Assembly: GCF_030944625.1 (NCBI RefSeq)
Contig: NZ_JAUSXY010000001.1
Coordinates: 1,178,001 to 1,242,000, forward strand
Reading direction: 5' to 3'
DNA: 64,000 bases
Origin: Arthrobacter sp. SLBN-112
GTDB taxonomy: Bacteria > Actinomycetota > Actinomycetes > Actinomycetales > Micrococcaceae
Shown: one piece after another, positions 10,252-18,831 of the stretch
Layout of the letters: the number at the start of each line of letters is the position of its first letter
Position numbering within the stretch: the first letter of the stretch is position 1
The notes under the pieces: generated by a model
What the model was told of the DNA's origin: nothing
Seen by the model: the letters and a program-made list of their open reading frames with translations, nothing else
The model's database searches: none
Made by a program: the position numbers and the translations under genes

Positions 10252-10274
10252 GGAGAAGTCCTTAAAAGCGAGGG

Positions 10275-11096
10275 TCAGTAGCTGGCGGGATTGCCGCCGC
10301 CGGCTTGGGGAATGTACTTCGCGGCGAGGGCTTCGGAGCCGCGGGCCAGGAGGGCGACGTCGGCGCCCACCAGGATGAAGTCCGCGCCAAACTCCAGGTA
10401 GTGCTGGGCGGTGTCGGGGTTGAAGGCGTTGACGCCGGCGGGCCTGCCGGCCGCTTTGGCGGCGGACAGGCAGTGTTCGACGGCGGCGCGTACCTCGGGG
10501 TGTTCCTGCTGTCCCAGCAGGCCGATGGACGCTGCGAGGTCGGACGGGCCCACGAAGATCGCGTCCACGCCATCGACGCTGAGGATGTCCTCCACGGCGT
10601 CGACGGCGGCGGTGGATTCGATCTGGACGGTGATGCTGATGGTCTCGCTGGCGCGGGCAAGGTAGTCCGGGATTCGATTCCAGCGGGCGGCGCGGGCCAG
10701 GGCGGAGCCTACCCCGCGGACTCCGTGGGGCGGGTAGCGGGTGGCCGCCACCGCGGCTTCGGCTTCTGTCACCGAGTTCACCATGGGGATCAGCAGGTTC
10801 TGGACACCGAGGTCCAGGTACTGCTTGATCACCACCGTGTCGTTCACCGGCGGCCGGACCAGGGTGTGGACCGGGTAGCCGTGGATGGCCTGCAGCTGCG
10901 CCAGGATGGACTCGAGCCCGTTGGGGCTGTGCTCGGCGTCCACCAACAGCCAGTCCAGGCCGGCACCGGCGCAGAGCTCGGCGATCAGCGGGCTGCCGGA
11001 GCAGACCCACATTCCCGCCAGCGGGCGGCCTGCCTTACCCTTTTGCTTTTGCCCGGCCAGGGCGTCGCGGAAGGTGTCCTCTATTCGAAGCGGCAT
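10275..11096 (-). CDS. hpaI: 4-hydroxy-2-oxoheptanedioate aldolase (HpaI/HpcH)
   Basis: Class II metal-dependent aldolase splitting 4-hydroxy-2-oxoheptane-1,7-dioate into pyruvate and succinic semialdehyde. The 273 residues show the HpcH/HpaI fold with 'DWLLVDAEHSPNG' (catalytic His region), 'VQIESTAAVDAVEDI' (metal-binding Glu) and 'DAIFVGPSDLAASIG' (metal-binding Asp). Start at ATG 11096, overlapping the end of hpaH by 16 bases; gabD follows. Both neighbours agree with the assigned reaction. Confidence 0.92.
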   Translation of the reverse strand: MPLRIEDTFRDALAGQKQKGKAGRPLAGMWVCSGSPLIAELCAGAGLDWLLVDAEHSPNGLESILAQLQAIHGYPVHTLVRPPVNDTVVIKQYLDLGVQNLLIPMVNSVTEAEAAVAATRYPPHGVRGVGSALARAARWNRIPDYLARASETISITVQIESTAAVDAVEDILSVDGVDAIFVGPSDLAASIGLLGQQEHPEVRAAVEHCLSAAKAAGRPAGVNAFNPDTAQHYLEFGADFILVGADVALLARGSEALAAKYIPQAGGGNPASY

Positions 11097-11866
11097 GTCA
11101 CACTCCCCAGGGGGCCGTAGTCTGCGTGCACGGTGTCGCCCTTGTACACCCACATGGGGCGGGTGAACGAGCCTGCCAGGATGATGTCCCCGGCCTTCAG
11201 GGCGTCACCGTGGGCGGCGATCTTATTGGCCAGCCAGTGGACTCCGTTGGCCGGGTGGTCCAGGACGCCGGCGGCCACGCCGGTCTCCTCCACGGTCTGG
11301 TTCTTGTACAGGATGGCGGAGACCCAGCGCAGGTCGACCGCATCCGGATTCACCGGGTTCCCGCCGATCACCATGGCGCCCATTGCTGCGTTGTCCGAGA
11401 TGGTGTCCACGATGGTCCGGCCCTCCATCTCGATCCTGGAGTCCAGGATCTCGAGGGCCGGCACCACGTAGTCGGTGGCCCTCAGCACGTCGAAGATGGT
11501 CACGCCTGGGCCCTTCAGTCCGTCCTTGAGGACGAACGCAAGCTCCACCTCGACCCTCGGGTGGGTGTACTGGTCCCATTCGACCGAGCAGCCGGTCTCC
11601 AGCACCATGTCATCGAAGATGGCGCCGTAGTCCGGTTCGGTGATGCCGGTGGCGGCCTGCATGGCCTTGGACGTGAGGCCGATTTTGCGGCCCACCAGGG
11701 TGCGGCCTGCTTCCTCGTTGCGGCGCCGCCACAACTGCTGCACGGCGTAGGAATCCTCCACCGTCATGTCCGGGTAGCGGGCGGTCAGGCGGGGAACAGG
11801 GGTGCGGGTCCGGCCGGCTTCCACCAGCTCGTCCGCGATCGCCTCAATCGTCTTCGGCTCCAGCAT
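11081..11866 (-). CDS. hpaH: 2-oxo-hept-4-ene-1,7-dioate hydratase
   Basis: 261 residues, the fumarylacetoacetate-hydrolase-like fold of HpaH/MhpD hydratases. Typical motifs are 'GRKIGLTSKAMQ', 'GAIFDDMV', 'PRVEVELAFVL', 'VVPALEILDSRIEM' and 'GVHWLANKIAAHG'. It adds water to 2-oxohept-4-ene-1,7-dioate to give the aldolase substrate. ATG at 11866 follows the mndD stop by two bases, so longer upstream starts in this frame lie inside mndD and are rejected. Confidence 0.92.
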   Translation of the reverse strand: MLEPKTIEAIADELVEAGRTRTPVPRLTARYPDMTVEDSYAVQQLWRRRNEEAGRTLVGRKIGLTSKAMQAATGITEPDYGAIFDDMVLETGCSVEWDQYTHPRVEVELAFVLKDGLKGPGVTIFDVLRATDYVVPALEILDSRIEMEGRTIVDTISDNAAMGAMVIGGNPVNPDAVDLRWVSAILYKNQTVEETGVAAGVLDHPANGVHWLANKIAAHGDALKAGDIILAGSFTRPMWVYKGDTVHADYGPLGSVTCRFE

Positions 11867-11868
11867 GG

Positions 11869-12954
11869 CTACAGCTGCGCTCCCAGCTTGAAGCCGGTCC
11901 GGTCGCCTTCGGGGGCGCCGTCCTTGCGGGTGTAGGAGAATCCGTCGGCGCCCACGGTCACCGCCATCTCGGACTTTTCTTCCCGGATGATGACGGGCTG
12001 GGGGTTGCCGTCGAGGTCCAGGACCAGGGAGGCCTCGGTGTACCAGGACGGGACCACGGGGTTGCCCCACCAGTCGCGGCGCTGGTTGTCGTGAACGTCC
12101 CAGGTGATGGTGGGGTTGTCGGGGTCGCCGGTGTAGTAGTCCTGGGTGTAGATCTCGATGCGGTGGCCGTCAGGGTCCAGGATGTAGAGGTAGAACGCGT
12201 TGGAGACGCCGTGCCGGCCGGGGCCGCGTTCGATCCGGTCGCTGATGCGCAGCGCGCCCATCTTGTCGCAGATCTGGATGATGTTGTGCTTCTCATGGGT
12301 GGCGAACGCGACGTGGTGCATGCGCGGGCCGTTGCCGCCGGTCAGGGCGGTGTCGTGGACGGTCTGCTTGCGGTGCATCCAGGCCGCGTAGGTGACGCCG
12401 TCGGCATCCTTGATGTCCTCGGAGACCCGGAAGCCCAGGTCCTCGAGGTAGGCGCGGCCGCGGGGGACGTCCGGGGTGACCTGGTTGAAGTGGTCCAGGC
12501 GGACCAGTTCCCCGGCGGAGTAGAGGTCGTAGCGCTGGGTGAGGCGTTCCACGTGCTCCACGTCGTAGAAGAATTCGTAGGGGAAGCCCAGCGGGTCCTC
12601 AACGCGGACGGAATCGCCGATGCCCTTCGTGAAGCCTTCCTTGCGGCGCTCCACCCGGCAGCCCAGCTCGCGGTAGTAGGCCTCGGCGGCGTCCACCTCG
12701 GCGGGGGACTTCACCCGGTAGGCGAAGGCTGCGACGGCGGCGATGGGGCCTTTGCGGAGCACCAGGTTGTGGTGGATGAACTCCTCCAGGGAGCGCAGGT
12801 AGATGGCGTTCTCGTCTTCCTCGGTGACGTGCAGGCCCAGGACGTCGACGTAGAACTCGCGGGACCGGGCGAGGTCGGTGACCACGATTTCCATGTAGGC
12901 GCAGCGGACGATGTCCGGAGCCGGGACGGTGGGGGTGGGAACAAAGTTGGTCAT
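11869..12954 (-). CDS. mndD: Homoprotocatechuate 2,3-dioxygenase (extradiol ring cleavage)
   Basis: Two-domain vicinal-oxygen-chelate extradiol dioxygenase, 361 residues, opening 3,4-dihydroxyphenylacetate to 5-carboxymethyl-2-hydroxymuconate semialdehyde. The three metal ligands are visible at His155 ('RLDHFNQV'), His214 ('RMHHVAF') and Glu267 ('HRIEIYTQ'), the same numbers as in the Arthrobacter globiformis enzyme I remember, which uses Mn(II). The protein as a whole resembles MndD more than the Fe-dependent HpcB. Whether the metal is Mn or Fe cannot be read from sequence. Preceded by AAGAGAG and an ATG at 12954; third enzyme gene of the operon. Confidence 0.95.
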   Translation of the reverse strand: MTNFVPTPTVPAPDIVRCAYMEIVVTDLARSREFYVDVLGLHVTEEDENAIYLRSLEEFIHHNLVLRKGPIAAVAAFAYRVKSPAEVDAAEAYYRELGCRVERRKEGFTKGIGDSVRVEDPLGFPYEFFYDVEHVERLTQRYDLYSAGELVRLDHFNQVTPDVPRGRAYLEDLGFRVSEDIKDADGVTYAAWMHRKQTVHDTALTGGNGPRMHHVAFATHEKHNIIQICDKMGALRISDRIERGPGRHGVSNAFYLYILDPDGHRIEIYTQDYYTGDPDNPTITWDVHDNQRRDWWGNPVVPSWYTEASLVLDLDGNPQPVIIREEKSEMAVTVGADGFSYTRKDGAPEGDRTGFKLGAQL

Positions 12955-12985
12955 GATGGTCTCTCTTCTTTGAAAGGGGTACGGG

Positions 12986-14497
12986 CTAGGCGCCGAATTT
13001 AGGGGTGTGGACGGTGCCGAGGGTGATGTGCACGGCCTGCTGGTCGGTGTAGAAGTCGATGGATCGGTAGCCGCCCTCGTGGCCCAGGCCGGAGGCCTTG
13101 ACGCCGCCGAACGGGGTGCGCAGGTCGCGGACGTTGTGGCTGTTCAGCCACACCATGCCGGCCTCGACGTTCTGCGAGAAGTTGTGGGCCCGGGTCAGGT
13201 TCTGGGTCCAGATGTAGGCGGCCAGGCCGTACTTGGTGTTGTTGGCCAGGGCGAGGGCCTCGTCGTCGTTCTCGAACGGGGTGATGGCAACTACGGGTCC
13301 GAAGATTTCCTCCTGGAAGATCCGGGCGTCAGGGGCGACGTCGGCAAAGACCGTGGGTGCGATGTAGTTGCCTTCGGGCAGGTGGTCGGGGCGGCCGCCG
13401 CCGGCCAGCAACCGGCCTTCGGACTTGCCGATCTCCACGTAGGACGCCACCTTCTCGTAGTGTTCCGGGTGGACCAGGGCGCCCACTTGGGTCTTGGGAT
13501 CGTGTGGATCGCCCACCACGATGTTCTTGGCCCGGGCGGCGTACTTCTCGCAGAATTCGTCGTAGATGGCGCGTTCCACCAGGATGCGGGACCCGGCGGT
13601 GCAGCGTTCGCCGTTGAGGGAGAACACGCCGAACAGGGCGGAATCGATGGCAGCGTCCAGGTCGGCGTCGGCAAAGACGACGCACGGGGACTTGCCGCCG
13701 AGTTCCATGGAGAGGCCCTTGAGGTTGGCGGCGGCGTTGCGGAAGATGGTCTGGCCGGTGGTGGTCTCGCCGGTGAAGGAGATCAGTGGGACGTCCGGGT
13801 GCTTGACCAGGGCGTCGCCCGCTTCTTCACCGAGGCCGTTGACCAGGTTGAAGACACCATCGGGCAGCCCCGCGTCCTTGAAGATGGTGGCCCACAGGGA
13901 TGCGGAGAGCGGGGTGAACTCGGCGGGCTTGAGGACCACGGTGTTGCCGGTGGCCAGCGCCGGGGCCAGCTTCCAGGACTCCAGCATGAACGGGGTGTTC
14001 CACGGGGTGATGAGGCCTGCGACGCCGATCGGCTTGCGGTTCACGTAGTTGATCTGCGAACCGGGGACCTTCATGGCGTCATCGAACTGGGCCACGATCA
14101 GGTCCGCGAAGAACCGGAAGTTCTCGGCCGCGCGCAGGGCCTGGCCCTTGGCCTGGGTGATGGGCAGGCCGGTATCGAAGGTTTCCAGTTCGGCCAGGCG
14201 TGCTTCCTGGGCTTCAACGGCGTCGGCGATCTTGTTCAGGATCCGGGCACGCTCACGCGGCTTCATCTTCGGCCACGGGCCGTTGGTGAAGGCTTCGCGG
14301 GCGGCGGCCACGGCGAGGTCGATGTCCTCCTTCTGGCCGGCCGCCGCGGTGGCGTAGTTCCGGTTGGACACCGGGTCCAGGACGTCGAAGGTCTTGCCGC
14401 CCACGGAGTCAACGAACTCGCCGTTGATGAAGTGCTGGATGTGGGTGGGGAGGTCCTCGGGGACGTAGTGCGTGCTGGTTTCTACTGAGGTCGTCAT
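12986..14497 (-). CDS. hpaE: 5-carboxymethyl-2-hydroxymuconate semialdehyde dehydrogenase
   Basis: 503-residue NAD-dependent aldehyde dehydrogenase oxidising the ring-cleavage product of MndD. Visible motifs are 'GLITPWNTPFMLESWKLAPA', 'VLKPAEFTPLS', the catalytic Glu in 'SMELGGKSP', the nucleophilic Cys in 'NGERCTAGSRI' and the C-terminal 'PFGGVKASGLGHEGG'. The N-terminal 'IQHFINGEFVDSVGGKTFDV' is typical of HpaE/HpcC. It lies between the gntR-like gene (21-base gap) and mndD (31-base gap) on one transcript. Confidence 0.93.
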   Translation of the reverse strand: MTTSVETSTHYVPEDLPTHIQHFINGEFVDSVGGKTFDVLDPVSNRNYATAAAGQKEDIDLAVAAAREAFTNGPWPKMKPRERARILNKIADAVEAQEARLAELETFDTGLPITQAKGQALRAAENFRFFADLIVAQFDDAMKVPGSQINYVNRKPIGVAGLITPWNTPFMLESWKLAPALATGNTVVLKPAEFTPLSASLWATIFKDAGLPDGVFNLVNGLGEEAGDALVKHPDVPLISFTGETTTGQTIFRNAAANLKGLSMELGGKSPCVVFADADLDAAIDSALFGVFSLNGERCTAGSRILVERAIYDEFCEKYAARAKNIVVGDPHDPKTQVGALVHPEHYEKVASYVEIGKSEGRLLAGGGRPDHLPEGNYIAPTVFADVAPDARIFQEEIFGPVVAITPFENDDEALALANNTKYGLAAYIWTQNLTRAHNFSQNVEAGMVWLNSHNVRDLRTPFGGVKASGLGHEGGYRSIDFYTDQQAVHITLGTVHTPKFGA

Positions 14498-14518
14498 CGT
14501 TGAAGTCCTATCTGCGGG

Positions 14519-15199
14519 TCAGAGGTTATTGGCCTGGGCGAGGTAGGCGTCCAGGGTGGCGGAGCGGTGAAGCCTGGCGGCTTTTTCGATCTGTTCTGCG
14601 TCGGCTCCCGTTTCGATGAGCTTCAGCAGGTTTTCGTGTTCCTCAACCGACTCGCGGGCGCGGCCGGGGACGAAGCGGAAGGTGGAGGACCGGAGCGAGG
14701 CGAGCCGGTTCCAGCCGCGGTGCACCAGGTCCAGGATGTGCGGGTTGGGGCAGTGTTCGAACAGGACGCTGTGGAAGTCCTGGTTGAGCCGGGTGAACCG
14801 GACGGGGTCGAAGTGGTCCAGGCATTCGCGCATTTCCTGGTTCACGGCGCGGGCTCGGGCAATGGCCGCCGCATCGATCAGCGGGGCGGACATGGCGGTG
14901 GCGGCGCCTTCGACGATGCTCAGGGTCTGCATGGTGTAGAGGTATTCGGTGGGGTCGATCCCGGCCACGGTGGCACCGACGTTGCGTTCGAACGACACCA
15001 GGCCTTCGGCCTCGAGCCGGCGGATGGCTTCCCGCACCGGGACCACGCTGAAGCCGAGGTCCTTCGCAATGGAACCCAGGACCAGGCGGTAGCCGGGGGT
15101 GTAGGTGCCTTCCACGATCCGGGCCTTGACGGCCTGGTAGGCCTGCTCGGATTTGCTGCCGGGAGTGGCAGCGGCGAGGTCGGTCGCCGTGTCAGTCAT
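14519..15199 (-). CDS. GntR/FCD-family regulator of the hpa operon
   Basis: 226 residues: an N-terminal GntR winged helix ('QAYQAVKARIVEGTYTPG', 'PVREAIRRLEAEGLVSFE') and a C-terminal FCD ligand domain with the usual metal/ligand His and Asp positions ('RLNQDFHSVLFEHC', 'EEHENLLKLIE'). Encoded within the operon, overlapping the hpaG-like stop by eight bases. A perfect palindrome, ATCGTATACGAT, sits just downstream of the operon promoter at 16695-16706 and is the obvious operator candidate; the effector would be a pathway intermediate (inference). Confidence 0.88.
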   Translation of the reverse strand: MTDTATDLAAATPGSKSEQAYQAVKARIVEGTYTPGYRLVLGSIAKDLGFSVVPVREAIRRLEAEGLVSFERNVGATVAGIDPTEYLYTMQTLSIVEGAATAMSAPLIDAAAIARARAVNQEMRECLDHFDPVRFTRLNQDFHSVLFEHCPNPHILDLVHRGWNRLASLRSSTFRFVPGRARESVEEHENLLKLIETGADAEQIEKAARLHRSATLDAYLAQANNL

Positions 15200-16670
15200 C
15201 GGCTTGCCCTCCCCATTCCTTGTACTTTGCCTGCCATTCCTTGTTCATCGGGTAGAGGCCGTCCACGCTGTTGCCCTGCTGGACCATCTCGAAGATGAAC
15301 GTTTCTTCCCTTTCCTGGGCGATGCAGTCCTCGACGAGTTCTTCGGCGATGGCCGGCGGGATCACCAGGATGCCGTCGGAATCGGCCACGATGATGTCGC
15401 CGGGCTGGACGGTGGCGCCCCCGCAGGCGATGGTGATGTCCGTGTCCCACGGGATGTGGCGGCGGCCCAGCACGGCAGGGTGCGGGTTGGCGAACCAGGT
15501 GGGCATGTCCAGTCCGGCCACCGCGGTGTAGTCGCGGACACCGCCGTCGGTAATGATGGCAGCCGCACCGCGCACCTGGGCGCGCAGGGCCAGGATGTCG
15601 CCCACCGTGCCGGTGCCCTTCTCGCCGCGGGCCTCCATGACCAGGATCTCACCCTCGTTCACGGAATCGATGGCCCGTTTCTGGGCGTTGAATCCGCCGC
15701 CATGGGTCTTGAACAGGTCCTCGCGGTTGGGTACGTAGCGGAGCGTCCGGGCGAGGCCCACCACACGGCGGTCCGGGCGGGTGCCTTGGAGCCCGTCGAT
15801 GCTGACGTTGTTGAGGCCGCGCTTGCGCATCTGGGAGGACAGGGTGGCGGTGGCAACCGACTCGAGCTTGGCCTTCAGCTCCGGCGGCAGGGCAGGCCCG
15901 ACGGCGGCCTCCGCCTCTGGTGTCAGGCCGGCGGCCTCGCGGGAACCGTAGGCTTCCTCCCGCTGCAGGTCATCGACCTTGGGCTGGGCACCAAAGTCCG
16001 CGAACGCCGTCGTACCTTCCTCCACGGTGGTGACCAGCCGGCCGGTGGTGAGCGCGCCGTCGATCGTCTCCACCTCAACCTCCAGGACGTCGCCGGGCTT
16101 CGCCACGGAGGCGCCGGCCGGGGTGCCGGTGAGGATGATGTCCCCTTCCTCGAGGGTGAGCAGCTGGGACAGGTCCGCCACCAGGCGGGCGAATGGGAAG
16201 AGCAGGTCCCCGGTGGTGTCGTCCTGGACCAGGTCACCGTTGTGCCAGGTCCGGATCCGCAGTTTTGAGGGGTCGACGGCGTCTGCCGGAAGCAGTGCCG
16301 GGCCCACGGGGGTGAACCCGTCCCCGCCCTTGGAACGGAGGTTGGAGCCCTTGTCCGCCCAGCGAAGGTCGTACACGCCGAGGTCGTTGCTGGCCGTGAC
16401 GGCGGCAACGTGGCTCCAGGCGTCCTCGATCCGCACGCGCCGGGCGGCCTTGCCGATCACCAGGGCGATCTCGCCCTCGTAGCCGAGCAGTTCGCAGCCG
16501 GCCGGACGCTCCACGGGGCTTCCACTGAGGGCCAGCGAGCTGGAAGGCTTGAGGAAGTAGGACGGCTGGGCCGGCGTGCGGCCGCGCTGCGCGGCCCGGC
16601 TGGGGTAGTTGATGTGCACTGCGATCACCTTGCGGGCTGCTGCCAGGGTGTCGCCGTTGACCTGCTCCAA
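15192..16670 (-). CDS. hpaG: Fused FAH-family isomerase/decarboxylase and RraA-like protein
   Basis: 492 residues with two unrelated domains. Residues about 15-235 form a fumarylacetoacetate-hydrolase domain ('LLGYEGEIALVIGKAARRV', 'EGDIILTGTPAGASV') like HpaG, which isomerises and decarboxylates 5-carboxymethyl-2-hydroxymuconate. Residues about 280-490 form an RraA/HMG-aldolase-like domain ('GAAAIITDGGVRDYTAVAGL', 'VQPGDIIVADSDGILVIP'), a family that includes oxaloacetate decarboxylases and aldolases. Classical HpaG is a tandem of two FAH halves, so here one half is replaced. Start TTG 16670 is chosen because GGAG lies six bases upstream and longer starts overlap the promoter. First gene of the operon. 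Confidence 0.85.
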   Translation of the reverse strand: MEQVNGDTLAAARKVIAVHINYPSRAAQRGRTPAQPSYFLKPSSSLALSGSPVERPAGCELLGYEGEIALVIGKAARRVRIEDAWSHVAAVTASNDLGVYDLRWADKGSNLRSKGGDGFTPVGPALLPADAVDPSKLRIRTWHNGDLVQDDTTGDLLFPFARLVADLSQLLTLEEGDIILTGTPAGASVAKPGDVLEVEVETIDGALTTGRLVTTVEEGTTAFADFGAQPKVDDLQREEAYGSREAAGLTPEAEAAVGPALPPELKAKLESVATATLSSQMRKRGLNNVSIDGLQGTRPDRRVVGLARTLRYVPNREDLFKTHGGGFNAQKRAIDSVNEGEILVMEARGEKGTGTVGDILALRAQVRGAAAIITDGGVRDYTAVAGLDMPTWFANPHPAVLGRRHIPWDTDITIACGGATVQPGDIIVADSDGILVIPPAIAEELVEDCIAQEREETFIFEMVQQGNSVDGLYPMNKEWQAKYKEWGGQADD

Positions 16671-16694
16671 AGCCTTCTCCTCATCAGGTACGAA

Positions 16695-16706
16695 ATCGTA
16701 TACGAT
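16695..16706. promoter_or_regulatory. Palindromic operator ATCGTATACGAT before the hpa operon
   Basis: Perfect 12-bp palindrome placed between the -10 element and the TTG start of hpaG. GTATAC-centred palindromes are common targets of GntR/FCD regulators, and the operon encodes one. The pairing with that protein is inferred. Confidence 0.6.
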
Positions 16707-16707
16707 C

Positions 16708-16736
16708 ACTATCGCGCATGCTGCCGTATCCGTCAA
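16708..16736 (-). promoter_or_regulatory. Promoter of the homoprotocatechuate operon
   Basis: Minus-strand -35 TTGACG (16736-16731), exactly 17 bases, -10 GATAGT (16713-16708), followed at once by the palindromic operator. Drives hpaG-gntR-hpaE-mndD-hpaH-hpaI-gabD. Confidence 0.68.
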
Positions 16737-16844
16737 CCCCCGCAATATCGCTTATTTACGGGCTTCCGCGACGGTACTTGTCGGCTCGATCACATCGGGC
16801 GTACAGTGGAAACCAAGTCGTTCAGTTTCTAATATCGAATCTCC

Positions 16845-16861
16845 TGTTCTCATATAGAACA
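16845..16861. promoter_or_regulatory. Inverted repeat before the aromatic monooxygenase
   Basis: TGTTCT-N5-AGAACA, 42 bases upstream of the monooxygenase start. Unlike the GTATAC palindrome of the divergent operon, so the monooxygenase may answer to a different regulator. Confidence 0.4.
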
Positions 16862-16902
16862 CCCTGCGGAGATTATCATCCACAACGAAGTGAGGACATC
16901 CC

Positions 16903-18831
16903 GTGCAGTTCCACCACCACGGATACGTATCCGGTGACCCCCGCGTCCAGCCGGCGGCCGGCGTCGGCCTGAACCGCCCCGAGGAGCTCCCCGACGAAGT
17001 GGACGTGCTCATCGTGGGCACGGGTCCGGCGGGCATGCTCGCCGCCGCCCAGCTGTCCATGTTCCCCAACGTGACCACGCGCATCATCGAACGCCGCCCC
17101 GGCAGGCTCGCCATCGGCCAGGCGGACGGAATCCAGGCCCGCAGCGTGGAAACCTTCCAGGCTTTCGGCTTCGCGGAGCGCATCATTGCCGAGGCGTACC
17201 GGATCACCGAGATGGCGTTCTGGAAGCCGGACCCCGAAAACCACGCCAACATCATCCGGACCGCCCGCGCCGTGGACGACGAAATGGGCATCAGCGAGTT
17301 CCCGCACCTGATCGTGAACCAGGCCCGCGTGCTGGACTACTTCGCCGAGTACATGGCCAACGCACCCACCCGGATGAAGCCCGACTACGGCTACGGCTTC
17401 CAGGGACTGGAGGTCACAGGCGAAGGTGACTACCCGGTCACCGTGCGGCTTGTCCACGCCTCCGGCCCCAACGAGGGCCAGGAGCGCGTTGTCCGCGCTA
17501 AATACGTGGTGGGTGCCGACGGCGCCCGCAGCAAGGTGCGCCAGGCCATCGGCTGTACGCTCGCGGGCGACCAGGCCAACCACGCCTGGGGCGTCATGGA
17601 CACCCTCGCCGTCACCGATTTCCCGGATATCCGCACCAAGTGTGCCATCCAGGGCGCCGAAGGCAGCATCCTGCTCATCCCGCGCGAAGGCGGCCACCTC
17701 TTCCGGATGTACGTGGATCTGGGGGAAGTGGACCCGAACAGCCAGCACTCCGTCCGGAACACCACCATCGAGGAGATCATTGCCAAGGCGAACGCCATCC
17801 TGCACCCCTATACGCTGGATGTGCGGAACGTGGCGTGGCACAGCGTGTACGAGGTGGGCCACCGACTCACGGACAGGTTCGACGACGTCCTGCCGGCGGA
17901 CCGCGGCACGCGGACCCCGCGGGTGTTCATCACCGGCGACGCCTGCCATACCCACAGCGCCAAGGCCGGCCAGGGCATGAACGTCTCCATGCAGGACGGA
18001 TTCAACATCGCCTGGAAGCTGGGACACGTCCTGGAGGGGCGCAGCCCGGAGAGCCTGCTGTCCACCTACTCGGAGGAGCGCCAGGTGGTAGCCAAGAACC
18101 TGATCGACTTCGACAAGGAATGGTCCACGATGATGGCCAAGAAGCCGGAGGAGTTCGAGCACCCTTCCGATCTTGAGGACTTCTACGTGCAGACGGCGGA
18201 GTTCCCGGCCGGGTTCATGACCCAGTACGCGCCGTCCCTGATCATTGGTTCTGCGGATCACCAGGAGCTGGCCGCCGGGTTCCCGGTGGGCAAGCGCTTC
18301 AAGTCGGCGCCCGCAGTCCGCGTGGGGGACACCAACCCCATCCACCTTGGCCACCACGCCACAGCTGACGGACGGTGGCGGATCTACGTCTTCGCCGATC
18401 CCGCGCTGCCCGGCACCGGCTCCGCCACGGACACACTGGCGGACTGGTTCGCGACGTCACCGGACTCACCGCTGGCTGCCACCCCGGCCGGCGCCGACCC
18501 GGATGCGTGGTTCGACCTGAAGGTCATCTACCAGCAGCCGCACACCGCCGTCGACATCAATGCGGTGCCTGCCGTGTTCAAGCCGCAGGTGGGCCCGTTC
18601 AAGTTGACCGACTACGAAAAGGTGTACGCCACCGATCCCAAGGCGGACATCTTCGAGCTCCGCGGCATCGACCGTGCGGGCGCCGTGGTGGTGGTCCGGC
18701 CGGACCAGTACGTGGCGAACGTCCTGCCGCTCACCGCAACGGCGGAACTCGGTGGGTTCTTCGGCCCCCTGCTGAAGCGCCCGGCACCCGTGAAGGAACC
18801 GCGTCAGGCGGTGGCTGCGGCAGCCCGGTAG
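16903..18831 (+). CDS. FAD-dependent aromatic monooxygenase, MobA/phenol hydroxylase type
   Basis: 642-residue single-component flavoprotein hydroxylase. FAD-binding motifs are 'VDVLIVGTGPAGMLAAAQL', 'VVGADGARSKVRQAIG' and 'VFITGDACHTHSAKAGQGMN'; the last roughly 200 residues form the thioredoxin-like C-terminal domain of phenol hydroxylases. Length and order match 3-hydroxybenzoate 4-monooxygenase. Its place opposite the homoprotocatechuate operon suggests it may hydroxylate a hydroxyphenylacetate to homoprotocatechuate, since no HpaBC is present in the window; that is inference. GTG start with GAGG upstream. Its last 28 bases overlap the convergent pheA gene. Confidence 0.85.
   Translation: MQFHHHGYVSGDPRVQPAAGVGLNRPEELPDEVDVLIVGTGPAGMLAAAQLSMFPNVTTRIIERRPGRLAIGQADGIQARSVETFQAFGFAERIIAEAYRITEMAFWKPDPENHANIIRTARAVDDEMGISEFPHLIVNQARVLDYFAEYMANAPTRMKPDYGYGFQGLEVTGEGDYPVTVRLVHASGPNEGQERVVRAKYVVGADGARSKVRQAIGCTLAGDQANHAWGVMDTLAVTDFPDIRTKCAIQGAEGSILLIPREGGHLFRMYVDLGEVDPNSQHSVRNTTIEEIIAKANAILHPYTLDVRNVAWHSVYEVGHRLTDRFDDVLPADRGTRTPRVFITGDACHTHSAKAGQGMNVSMQDGFNIAWKLGHVLEGRSPESLLSTYSEERQVVAKNLIDFDKEWSTMMAKKPEEFEHPSDLEDFYVQTAEFPAGFMTQYAPSLIIGSADHQELAAGFPVGKRFKSAPAVRVGDTNPIHLGHHATADGRWRIYVFADPALPGTGSATDTLADWFATSPDSPLAATPAGADPDAWFDLKVIYQQPHTAVDINAVPAVFKPQVGPFKLTDYEKVYATDPKADIFELRGIDRAGAVVVVRPDQYVANVLPLTATAELGGFFGPLLKRPAPVKEPRQAVAAAAR

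Noticed and set aside
10252-11010. Upstream extension of the gabD reading frame across hpaI
   Set aside because: The extra residues are Arg/Pro/Gly-rich out-of-frame translation of hpaI; ATG 10251 gives a normal-length dehydrogenase.
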